From Pseudomonas sp. RSB 5.4 (GTDB lineage: Bacteria; Pseudomonadota; Gammaproteobacteria; Pseudomonadales; Pseudomonadaceae): a DNA stretch of 64,000 bases. The DNA lies in assembly GCF_037126175.1 (NCBI RefSeq), contig NZ_CP146986.1:1-64000 (forward strand), read 5' to 3'. Under the pieces are notes generated by a model that worked only from the letters and a program-made list of their open reading frames with translations, made no database searches and was not told where the DNA came from. The translations under genes and the position numbers were made by a program. The number at the start of each line of letters is the position of its first letter. Within the stretch, counting starts at the first letter, position 1. Positions 1 to 8,810 of this stretch are shown one piece after another.

Positions 1-3000
1 ATTGTATCGATTGCTCCGGTGAGGATGAATCTGACACTGTGACAATGGCATTGCCATTCTTCGCTGAACTGACTGTACCCGCATTATCGACCGTGACGTT
101 TAAAGAGTTTGACCTAAAAGTGTAGGGCGGTTTTCCTCCACTGGCCGGGCGGGACGCAGATGTTCCTGGAGGGGTAGTAGTTAGGCGTACCCAGGTGAGT
201 GCTGGTGGAGCAGTTACGTAAATACCGTTTAAATGCAAGTCGGAAGTATCCACAACTAGTCTTCTAACCACCTCCAATGCTCGCGGATCCGACACCTGCC
301 CACCGCCATATTCGGAGGTGGCAGTGAAGTTGTGGAAAGCAACGGTCAGCCTCGTTACCGTGAACTCCCAGTCACCATTTTGTGGATCGATGTCGGCCGT
401 GCCTATTTCGATGTTGCCGTCCTTGATCTGGACTTTCTGACCTTTAGCCCCTCTCCCTTTAAGCTTGACCGTGGTATCGACGGTCGATTGGCCATGGGGA
501 ATGTCTCTACCTTGGGAGTCTAGTGCATGGGTAATGGTCGGTGCGGTATTGGCCGTCACCGTCAACGTCCACGCCGCGGATACCTGACCACTGCCATAAA
601 GCGCGATGGCGGTGAAGCTGTGAGCGGCCACGCTCAAGCCTGTCAGGGTCAGTTCCCACAGGCCGGTCGTCAGGTTAACCGTCGCTTCACCTTTGACGGT
701 GGTGCCGTCCTTGATCTGGACTTTCTGACCTTTGGCCCCGGCCCCTGACAACGTGATCTGGGTATCGACGGTGAATCCGCCTTTGACAATAGTTGCCCCT
801 TTGGAGTCGATGGCCTTGGTGATGGTCGGTGGGTTATTGGCCGTCACCGTCAGCGTCCACGCCGCGGATACCTGACCACTGCCATACAGCGCGATGGCGG
901 TGAAGCTGTGAGCTGCCACGCTCAAGCCTGTCAGGGTCAGTTCCCACAGGCCGGTTGTCAGGTTAACCGTGGCTTCACCTTTGACGGTGGTGCCATCCTT
1001 GATCTGGACTTTCTGACCTTTGGCCCCGGCCCCTGACAACGTGATCTGGGTATCAACGGTGAATCCGCCTTTGGCAATCGTTGCCCCTTTGGAGTCGATG
1101 GCCTTGGTGATGGTCGGTGGGTTATTGGCCGTCACCGTCAACGTCCACGCTGCGGACACCTGACCATTGCCATACAGCGCGATGGCGGTGAAGCTGTGAG
1201 CGGCCACGCTCAAGCCTGTCAGGGTCAGTTCCCACAGGCCGGTCGTCAGGTTAACCGTGGCTTCACCTTTGACGGTGGTGCCATCCTTGATCTGGACTTT
1301 CTGACCTTTGGCCCCGGCCCCTGACAACGTGATCTGGGTATCAACGGTGAATCCGCCTTTGGCAATCTCATTCCCTTTGGAGTCTTCCACTCGGGTAATG
1401 TCGGGGCGCACATCCTCAACCGCTTTGATCGTGTAAGTGCGCACGGGGAAGGGCACCGCCTCGCTTTCATTCGTGCTCTTGTTGAACGTCGTTTTGCACT
1501 CGATGGTCAAGTCACTGCCATCTTTCAGGTTTTTCATTGCTGCTTGAGTGAGTCCGCGATTTTGGTAGCCCCTATCGATCAACGGCTGAGTGACAGGATC
1601 CCCAGGTGCAATATCGTTGATGTACGGAGTGTCGTTGGCATTGGTTCCGGTCAGACGCATCCACATACGCTGACCGGTAGCTATCAACGGCCAGACATCT
1701 ATGCGAGCGACTGCGTTGGCAGTCAGATTAGCCACATTGAATTCCGGGCCTTCGCCATCGTTGTCGGCTTCCATGATCACCGGCGATTTCAAGCTTGAGT
1801 CCGGCAGGGTGCCGACATTCAACAACAGCGGCAACGAGGTCCGGGGCACACCGTTGCGGGTCACGGTGTACGTCACGGTGACGGTTTTGCCAAGGTTGAA
1901 GGCCAGCACGGTGACCGGCAGTGCGATTGTCAGCGTGGTTTCACTGATGGGTCTTGCCGGGGTGGTGTGCGAGCCGCCGGCGGCCGTGCCGGGGGCGCCG
2001 GTCCAGGTCACGCTGAGCAGATCGCTGAGCAGCAAGTCCTGCGAATCGATGTTGACGGTCAGGGCTTCCACGGCCTTGATCGGCTGCAAGGTAGTGCCAT
2101 CGGCCTCGGCCTGCTGAACCTTCGGTCGGGTCAGCTGCACCGCTTCGCCGACAGTGAAATTCAACGTCCGCGAGTAGCTGACACGTTCCGGCGTGGAGCC
2201 CGTCGCCACCCTGAGGATTTCATACATCGCGTCCACAGCGCCGCCGCGATTGGGTTCGATGTGGGTCTGGACGAAGGTCGGGTTCAGGGTGAAATCGATG
2301 GCTCTGCCGGCATTGAGCGAATTGATCGGCACCGAGTCGCTGGTCTTGCCGGTTTTCGAGCCGCGCCAGGTATAGGTGACCTTGTCACCCGCTTTGGTGG
2401 GTTCGGCGGCAGCCGGGGCGGTCAGTTTGCTCGAACCGCCGGGCAGGTCGTTGGGTTCGAGTATTCCGCCGGCCTCACCGAGGACGATGGGCGCGACCAG
2501 TTCCAGCAGCGGTTCACCCACCCGCAACAGGGCATGGTGCAGTGACTCGCGCCGAATGATGCCGCCATCGCTGCCCTCGGCCATCAGCACGTAGAACAAA
2601 TCCAGCGTACCGCCCTCGATGGCTTTGAGGTGTTTGCCCTCGACGATGATCGGGATCGGTTGTTTGTCGTCGATATCGCGCTGGCTAAGGGTGCGCCAGT
2701 CCAGTTCCGGGTCGTAGACGCCGAAATCCTGGCGGGTGCCGACCCAGCGCAGAACGATGACCATGCCCTCCTGCATCATTGGGTCAAAGGGGATGACGGC
2801 GGTGGTGTAAGCCAGATCAGGGTCGAGTGCCCCTTGTTGCGCATCCACGGCAATCGGCGCGAGCAGGCGTCGGGTTTCTCCGACGATACTGACAAAGCGC
2901 CCCTTGGAGGCGCGATCATCAGACCCGCTGCGTTCCACGCGATAACTGAACACGGCCTGAGTTTTGGCCAGCAAACGTATGTCGGCGCTTGGCAGGGCCA

Positions 3001-4023
3001 ATTCGTAGATGTTGCCCACGCTGATGAGTGGCTCGCCGCGGACTTCAACGCTGATCGGTTCGCCGTCCAGCGTGGTGCCCTTGCCCAGGCCGATGATCAC
3101 ATCGCCGATCCGGAAGTCGGGTGCGTCGACCAATACCTGCAAGGTCAGCGGCGCATCCCCCAGTTTGTCCATGTCCACAACGCTATTGAGGGCCTCTTTG
3201 ACAATGGGAGCCGGCAGGCGCTTGTTGCCGGTATCAACGGCAATCCCCACTGCGGCGCACCAGTCTTCGGAGCGGTTGTCGACAAGGTCGTGTACTTCAA
3301 AAGCGACGGCCAGGCTATCGGTATCGCCGGCGCCGATGATGGTGGCCTTGTCGACATGGATGACCAGTGGATGGCCTTGCGGGTCATCGATGTGATCCTG
3401 GGTCACCCGTGGCGAATACACAAACCAGCCACCCCAGGTCAATTTGCAACGGTCACCCACGGCCATGTTGGGGTAGGGCAACAGGCTGCTACTGTCGGGC
3501 CGGGCCTTGATGATGATGTCGAGGCCGGTTTCGGCGGTTGCCTGGTCCACGCCATCGTTGATGATCCGCGGATCGATGTACATGTACAGCTCGGAATGCC
3601 CCGGGGTACTGCCGTTTTCATCCTTGCCGCCGGGCCGCTCGAGTTTGACGAAGATATCGACCGGAGGCAGCGAAAGTTCCGGCGACTGGTTAAGTACCTT
3701 GACCCGATACTGCAGCGTATAGGCCCTGGTCACGAACTGCGTGGGCGGGACATACAGGGTGACACGCTCGCCGACATCCCCTGGCTTGACGATGGTGGTC
3801 TGGTCGACCCGAATACCGTCGAGCAGCAGCTCGATGTGGTCGCCCAAACCCATAAGGTCCCAGGGTGGACAATAGACTTTCAGCCCCTTGTCGGGCGCCA
3901 GCAACTGCGCGGCGGCAATATTGATCCCCCACACCCCCCCTCCAGGGCCGGCTGCGTACGGTCGGGTATTTCCAGTTGCCGCAAAGATTTTGGGGCCGGA
4001 AGGCGAGGGGGCTGAATAAGCAT
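1..4023 (-). CDS. Ig-like repeat protein, 3' end beyond window, frame broken at a G7 tract
   Basis: Large modular protein of unknown function, paralogous to the protein at 17211-21215. From the ATG at 4023 (GGAG about 9 nt upstream) the first residues (MLIQPPRLPAPKSLRQLEI) match that paralogue's start. After about 30 codons, at a run of seven G (plus-strand C 3934-3940), this frame runs into a stop. The homologous sequence (VWGINIAAAQLLAPDKGL, paralogue QWGINRAAALLNFPDDGL) continues in another frame that stays open to position 1. One extra G would restore it. The body has Ig-like modules, each opening with an 'API..EA' type motif and carrying 'GD.V.L.W.G'. Next come four 96-residue tandem repeats (243-1394), then a Big_2-like stretch. 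No signal peptide is visible. A LuxR-type box lies upstream at 4093-4108. The cause of the break (phase variation, decay or sequencing error) cannot be told here. Confidence 0.75.
243..1394 (-). repeat. Four 288-bp tandem repeats coding 96-residue Ig-like units
   Basis: The period is exactly 288 bp. Boundary sequences recur at 531, 819, 1107 and 1395, and the marker TTTGGCCCCGGCCC recurs at 731, 1019 and 1307, with a degenerate copy at 443. The three copies from 531 to 1394 are nearly identical. The copy at 243-530 has diverged. Each unit encodes a module of the type GGFTVDTQITLSGAG...KVQIKDG...GLWELTLTGLS...FTAIALYG. Near-identity at DNA level means copy number could change by recombination or slippage. 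Confidence 0.9.
3934..3940 (-). other. G7 homopolymer where the Ig-repeat gene changes frame
   Basis: Seven consecutive C on the plus strand (G on the coding strand) lie just where the conserved N-terminal frame and the conserved body frame meet. A tract of eight G (or five) would join the two frames into one open reading frame. The tract is followed closely by a second run of five G. Confidence 0.8.
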
Positions 4024-4092
4024 GCTGAAAACTCCGGAGGCGTGGGAAGCAAAGGCTCCGGGTTATTTAGGGGCAGGTGGCGAGCGTTGGCT

Positions 4093-4108
4093 ACTGTCAG
4101 AAATTACA
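4093..4108 (-). promoter_or_regulatory. LuxR-type (CT-N12-AG) box upstream of the 4023 gene
   Basis: In gene sense the site reads CTGTAATTTCTGACAG, flanked as ACCTG...CAGTA and followed by GCCAAC. It lies 70 bp before the ATG at 4023. The same element with the same 3' extension stands before three other Ig-family genes. The rest of the 4024-4492 intergenic region holds a facing copy for the divergent gene (4346-4361) and a single REP-like half palindrome at about 4211-4238. I see nothing else in it. Confidence 0.6.
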
Positions 4109-4345
4109 GGTAGGGAGGTATTTGCGATGAACGGTCGCGGCTCGGGTTTTGCGTGCCTGAAACGACTTCCCCGTAGGCGCTGCCGCAGTCGACTCTGCGG
4201 TGGACCTCAACCTGTGGCGAGGGAGTCTGCTCCCGCTGGACCGCGCGGCGACTTCAACCCCCATTCTGCTTAACCAAAATGCAGCCTCACGCTGAGCTGA
4301 CTGTTCGGGCATTTCCATCGAATTCCCGACAAACGGTAAGCAAAC

Positions 4346-4361
4346 CTAGTATTTCTGACAG
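4346..4361 (+). promoter_or_regulatory. LuxR-type box upstream of the 4493 gene
   Basis: The site reads CTAGTATTTCTGACAG within ACCTAGTATTTCTGACAGTA, on the plus strand. It keeps the CT-N12-AG spacing and the 3' extension AGTAGTCAGC seen in the other copies (AGTAGCCAAC). It lies about 130 bp before the ATG at 4493. The left half-site (CTAG instead of CTGT) is the weakest of the set. Confidence 0.5.
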
Positions 4362-4492
4362 TAGTCAGCTTTTTCCGGCAGGCATTTAATTGGGTGACAA
4401 ACGTTCCACGCCATCGTCAGTCAACGGCCCGTTTATCTTCACGACTGCCCTGCGCGAGAACACTGTCCGCTCAATTGCCGTGGAGCTTCGCA

Positions 4493-6466
4493 ATGGTGCC
4501 CCCAGAAGAGTCGTCGATGGATCCGCAACACGTGCGCGGCGATGACGAAACAAGTCTTGTAGATATTCCAGAACCGATTGTTCCGGATATCCTGAAAGAC
4601 GAAGAGGGTAATGAGAGCCCGGACGGGCTATTACCTCGCGATGTATTGAATCGCGATTTGAAAATCACGATTCCGGCGTGGGATTTCTCGACAGCGCCGG
4701 AATTCGTACAAGACGACGTGCGGGTGGGCTTCAGGCCACGGGGGCTTCCCTTTAATGACGCCACGGCGGGTGTGTTCTCGTTCTATATCCCCATTGATCC
4801 GGGTGACAAGATTGTCTCGGTGCCTCAAAGGGACCTGACATCTGGTGTTTACGACCTGTCGTACAAGCTCGTGATTGGTGGCAACGCAGCGGAATCAGAA
4901 ATAAAAACCATCACCGTCGATAGAGTGCCGCCGGATGACGGCCAGGAACCGGCGATGCTGGAGCTGCTGGATCTTGTGGGCGACATCACCGATGACTATT
5001 TGGACGAGCACGGTCAGGTTCGTTTCAAAGTACGCCTCTATCTGGACGTGAAGGCCCGTGACCGGGCAATTTATTACTGGACGGACACCGGCACGCCACC
5101 GGACTTCGAAACCGAAATCCGCGAGCAGGCGTTCAGTCAGTTTGATATCGATAACGATCAACTCATCATCACCGTCTACGCCGACGAAATTCGCCTGCGC
5201 GGTCATGGGCAGCGATACATCTATTATCGCTTGCGCGACTGGGCCGGAAACCGGGGACCGCGCTCGCGGCCGCTGCCTGTATTCGTCGATCTGACCCCGG
5301 GGGTGCCCGTTCACAAACCTCCGCGCATCCCCCTGTCGGACAGAGGCTTGATCGATCGTCAGCACGCCCGGGAGGGAGCGGTCAACCAAGGAGCGGTGAC
5401 GGTCGAAATCGATGCCTATGACAATCCGTTGAGCGGCGATCAGATACTCCTGGACTGGGATGGCACTGTTCTGCCGCCGCAGGATGTCGACCCGGCTAAC
5501 TTTCCTTGCGTGATCCCTGTGCCGTGGAGTGCGCTCACAGCCAAGGGGCTGGGGCCGGTGAATGCTCGGGTCACTTACCGCGTGCGCACAGGGGGCGTCG
5601 ATAGCAAACCATCAATGGAAACCCTGGTATCGGTGAACCTGACGGTGGCAGGCCAGGATCACGCCGATGCGCCGGCGTTGTTGAACCCCAAGCTTGCCTT
5701 GCTGGAGATCTACGGCGCCAACTCCAAGGTGCTGAACACATTGCTTACCGAAGATTTCGGCGAGGACGCCGACGGCTTCCTGACCTTGTTCGACGCCCCT
5801 GAACGAGGACACACGATCGAAGTTTATTGGGGGAGCATCAGTACGCCCGTGGCGCAATACATCGTCCAGACCGGTGACGTTGCCGGCAAGAGAGTGCCGT
5901 TCAGTATTCCATGGTCGGTCATTGACCAGGACCGGCTGAACCCGGCGTTGCCGGTCCATTACACCACCAGCAATGGCATCAACCAGCAGTTGGCTCCATT
6001 CACGCCCGTCAAGGTGTCGATCATCATTATCGAAGATCTCGAAGAGCCTTCGTTCCCTGACGCTGGCATCAGAGGGACGCTTGACTGCTGTGCGAAACCG
6101 CGTCTCTGGGAGCGGGTGCGCGTGAGGATTGAAGGCAACCCGGCGTTTGACGAGAAGGACATCGTGACGTTGTTCTGGCAGGGATGCGCGGGATCAAATG
6201 GCACCACGCCCATTCCCGGGGCCGCGGAACGGTTCTTGACCATTTTGAGTGCGGATCAGGCAAGAAACGGTTTTGAAGTGCATGTGACCGATTACGAAAG
6301 GTTGATAGCGCCGATGGAAAACCAGGGTTCGGCGTTATGTCATTACACCTTGAAAAAGTTTACGGGTGGGCAGGGTATTTCAAAAAAAGAGTTCGTGATT
6401 ATCAATAGAACCATGCCCAGTGGTGCAGTGTGCTCACCCACTAATGAAACCTGTACGGAACCGTAA
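4493..6466 (+). CDS. Ig-like modular protein, 657 aa, function unknown
   Basis: Paralogue of the neighbouring Ig-module proteins. The ATG at 4493 is chosen because GGAGC lies 8 nt upstream; an upstream GTG at 4394 would add 33 residues with no family resemblance and no ribosome site. The protein starts with a short acidic segment, then several modules of about 100-130 residues with the family's 'GD.I.L.WDG' type strands and proline-rich linkers. The C-terminal 130 residues contain paired cysteines (LDCC..., FWQGC, final VCSPTNETC) and align with the end of the 6624-8579 protein, also cysteine-bearing. No signal peptide, membrane segment or catalytic motif is visible. It is followed by its paralogue 157 bp downstream. 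A structural or binding role at the cell surface is only inferred from the fold. Confidence 0.8.
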   Translation: MVPPEESSMDPQHVRGDDETSLVDIPEPIVPDILKDEEGNESPDGLLPRDVLNRDLKITIPAWDFSTAPEFVQDDVRVGFRPRGLPFNDATAGVFSFYIPIDPGDKIVSVPQRDLTSGVYDLSYKLVIGGNAAESEIKTITVDRVPPDDGQEPAMLELLDLVGDITDDYLDEHGQVRFKVRLYLDVKARDRAIYYWTDTGTPPDFETEIREQAFSQFDIDNDQLIITVYADEIRLRGHGQRYIYYRLRDWAGNRGPRSRPLPVFVDLTPGVPVHKPPRIPLSDRGLIDRQHAREGAVNQGAVTVEIDAYDNPLSGDQILLDWDGTVLPPQDVDPANFPCVIPVPWSALTAKGLGPVNARVTYRVRTGGVDSKPSMETLVSVNLTVAGQDHADAPALLNPKLALLEIYGANSKVLNTLLTEDFGEDADGFLTLFDAPERGHTIEVYWGSISTPVAQYIVQTGDVAGKRVPFSIPWSVIDQDRLNPALPVHYTTSNGINQQLAPFTPVKVSIIIIEDLEEPSFPDAGIRGTLDCCAKPRLWERVRVRIEGNPAFDEKDIVTLFWQGCAGSNGTTPIPGAAERFLTILSADQARNGFEVHVTDYERLIAPMENQGSALCHYTLKKFTGGQGISKKEFVIINRTMPSGAVCSPTNETCTEP

Positions 6467-6623
6467 CGGGTAATTGATTCAGTAAAGTGCATTAGCCGGT
6501 TTTAGTCAGGACAGTCACGAGTGTTTATTCGGGGCTGACAGAGAGTGTTGTGCCCGTGTTTCGGGCGTTAGTTGTTTGACAAAATCCCGGGCAGATAAAG
6601 CCCGTTTCTGAAGGAGCTGAAAA

Positions 6624-8579
6624 ATGGCAAGTTTTAAACCATTGACGCCCGCTGAACAAAGTCGGGCCGATTATCTGAAAGTTCGCCATACTGTTACAAA
6701 AGCTAATGCACCCGTCATCAAAGTGCATCCAGACAACCCATTTCTACCCGATACGCCGGATGATGAAATCAATCAGATTCCGGTGAGCCAGCAGGGAAAG
6801 CCTTTCAAGTGTCTGGTTCCGAGGCCTGCGGAGGCTGGCGAAACGGAGATAACACCGGGCTTCATTGATCTGACGTTTGACGGAACTCTGATAGAAAATA
6901 ATCGATACACTTATGATACGCCGCTGGACTCTACTATTCTTGAAATCGAGATGACGTTTCCTCCCGAATTCACCGCTACGGCGGGGAAACATGAGTTGGG
7001 ATACATAATCAATCAAGGCGGTAATGTCAGCGAGTCTGATCCGTTGGAGTGCAATGTTGATAACGTTCCTCCACGCCTGGTTTTTAAGCTTAAAGTTCCG
7101 GAGGAAGTGGTAAATAACGGACTTACCAAAAAATATCTGGAGGAAAATGATGATGAAGTAGTTATTGGGGTTCCTCATTATCTAGATATGAAGATTGGGG
7201 ATGTAATACAGATGTTCTATGGGGACTCGATACCGTTGGCAGTCCTTGTCGATGAGGTCACCAGGGTTGATACCACCACTGACATCGAGCTTAAACTTAC
7301 CGCTGAACAAGTATTCAAGAAAGGTGAAGGGGAGCACGGGCTTTTTTTCAAAGTCACCGACCGTAAGGGAAACCCAAGTGCTTATTCTGATTCAGTCCCC
7401 ATTATGGTCGTTCTGACAGACCCACCCGAGGGGCTGTTGCCCCTTAGTATTCCGCTGTATGACGATGTCGGTGACCGTCTGGTCGATCTGGCGGATGCGC
7501 AAACGCCTTTGGGCGTGGGAATCCTTGCCGAATACACCCACTACTTTGAGGGAGATCAGTTGGTGGTGACCTACGACGGCATTCCGCAGGAGGCGAAGAC
7601 CATCAGCGAGTTCCCGGTTTACGTCGATATTCCGTTCAAAGACGTGTTCAACAACAACGCTGGTGTAAAAACTGTAGCGGTCAGCTACCAAATCAAACGC
7701 GGCAGCATCTATCACCCGCCAACTGCGATTTCCAAAAATGTTGACGTTGATTTGCGAAAGCCCGGTCTGCCGATTGATCCGGATAATCCAGGCCCGATCA
7801 ATCCAGATCTGGCGTTGGTGACGGTTCAGGGAGATTCCGGGGGGGCTGTCAATACGTTGCGAGAAGCCGACAAAGATGAGGATGTTACTGTCACGGTCAA
7901 TATCTATAACGACGCCAAGGAAGATGACACCGTTCAACTTGTATATGCGGGCAAGCGTGTTTCTGAGGAGGATGGTGGCGTCATTGAGATTCCAGACGTT
8001 ATTCCCCCAATTCTTGAGTGGAAAGTAAAGTGGGACGTTATTGCGGCGGCAGGTAACGGTGATCCCAACCATCCGATGGCTTACGTCATCGGTCATCCCC
8101 TGAACGACAACGTAGATATTTCAGAACCTACGCAAGTGGATGTGGAGATTCAAGAGGACACTGTCCCTGTTCCAGAATTTTTACACCTTGATCCCAACTT
8201 TACTAACTGGATGAACTGCGGATCCTTGCGCCGGGATCCCATCGAGGGGGTGGTGGTCGAGGTGCACGTCCCGGGCGGGGAATCGAAACTGGCGAATCAA
8301 GAGCTGAAATTCAACTATCAGGGTTATACCGACGCCGCCGGTGCAAACCCCAAACCCGGGACAGATAGGGAGGTGAGCTACACACCGACAAATCAGGAAG
8401 CTGCGGCCGGCTTCATTGTGAAGATCCCATACGCGCCCCTCCTCGCGACTCTGAATGCATGGGGTGACGTCCGTTATACGGCTGTCATTAACGGGCGCGA
8501 GACGATCTCCGATCCGCATCTGGTCAGGGTGTATCTGGTCGTTCCGGGTGATGGCGGAACTTGCCCGTTGCCTACCTGA
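6624..8579 (+). CDS. Ig-like modular protein, 651 aa, function unknown
   Basis: Start ATG 6624 has GGAGC 9 nt upstream. The body shows repeated Ig-like modules with 'IGDVIQMFYGD' and 'EGDQLVVTYDG' strands and the linker 'PLSIPLYDDVGDRLVDL', like the preceding gene ('PRIPLSDRGLIDR'). The C-terminus (from about residue 520, 'MNCGSLRR', to the final 'GGTCPLPT') is homologous to the C-terminus of the 4493-6466 protein and keeps one cysteine near each end. The first 270 codons are clearly richer in A and T than the rest, which suggests mosaic origin. No signal sequence is seen. It may be cotranscribed with the upstream paralogue or have its own promoter in the 157-bp gap; no LuxR-type box was found there. 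Confidence 0.8.
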   Translation: MASFKPLTPAEQSRADYLKVRHTVTKANAPVIKVHPDNPFLPDTPDDEINQIPVSQQGKPFKCLVPRPAEAGETEITPGFIDLTFDGTLIENNRYTYDTPLDSTILEIEMTFPPEFTATAGKHELGYIINQGGNVSESDPLECNVDNVPPRLVFKLKVPEEVVNNGLTKKYLEENDDEVVIGVPHYLDMKIGDVIQMFYGDSIPLAVLVDEVTRVDTTTDIELKLTAEQVFKKGEGEHGLFFKVTDRKGNPSAYSDSVPIMVVLTDPPEGLLPLSIPLYDDVGDRLVDLADAQTPLGVGILAEYTHYFEGDQLVVTYDGIPQEAKTISEFPVYVDIPFKDVFNNNAGVKTVAVSYQIKRGSIYHPPTAISKNVDVDLRKPGLPIDPDNPGPINPDLALVTVQGDSGGAVNTLREADKDEDVTVTVNIYNDAKEDDTVQLVYAGKRVSEEDGGVIEIPDVIPPILEWKVKWDVIAAAGNGDPNHPMAYVIGHPLNDNVDISEPTQVDVEIQEDTVPVPEFLHLDPNFTNWMNCGSLRRDPIEGVVVEVHVPGGESKLANQELKFNYQGYTDAAGANPKPGTDREVSYTPTNQEAAAGFIVKIPYAPLLATLNAWGDVRYTAVINGRETISDPHLVRVYLVVPGDGGTCPLPT

Positions 8580-8600
8580 TTCAATGCGTTTCAAAGAAAA

Positions 8601-8626
8601 CACGGGAGGCCGCTACGCCTCCCGTG
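8601..8626 (+). terminator. Hairpin after the 6624-8579 gene
   Basis: A perfect 10-bp stem (CACGGGAGGC / GCCTCCCGTG) with a 6-nt loop begins 21 bp after the stop. It has no long T run, so terminator function is likely but not certain. Confidence 0.55.
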
Positions 8627-8810
8627 TCCTCGCTGAAACGGTTGTTGAAACAGGTGGATCATTCCTCGAGCGGGAAAGGACTTTTCCGTCCGGAGCTAGG
8701 ACTTCTCCTACATTTTTGATTGACCCGGATAGGTATTGTTCGCGCCTCCTACAGTCTTTTGGCGTTTCTTCTGAAAGATGTGAGGTGATGAACATTCAGG
8801 AAGCCACGTC

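Noticed and set aside
243-1394. CRISPR-like array
   Set aside because: The repeats are 288 bp long, adjacent without spacers and coding in frame, so they are protein-domain repeats.
2630-4015. Plus-strand open frame of 461 codons
   Set aside because: It is antisense to the Ig-family frame, which aligns with its paralogue over the whole region. The plus-strand translation has no family resemblance.
6500-6560. A sixth LuxR-type box before the 6624 gene
   Set aside because: The text GTTTATTCGGGGCTGACAG is similar in part but has about four extra bases, so CT-N12-AG spacing is not met.
6576-6604. TTGACA as a -35 element for the 6624 gene
   Set aside because: No acceptable -10 hexamer at 16-18 bp spacing.
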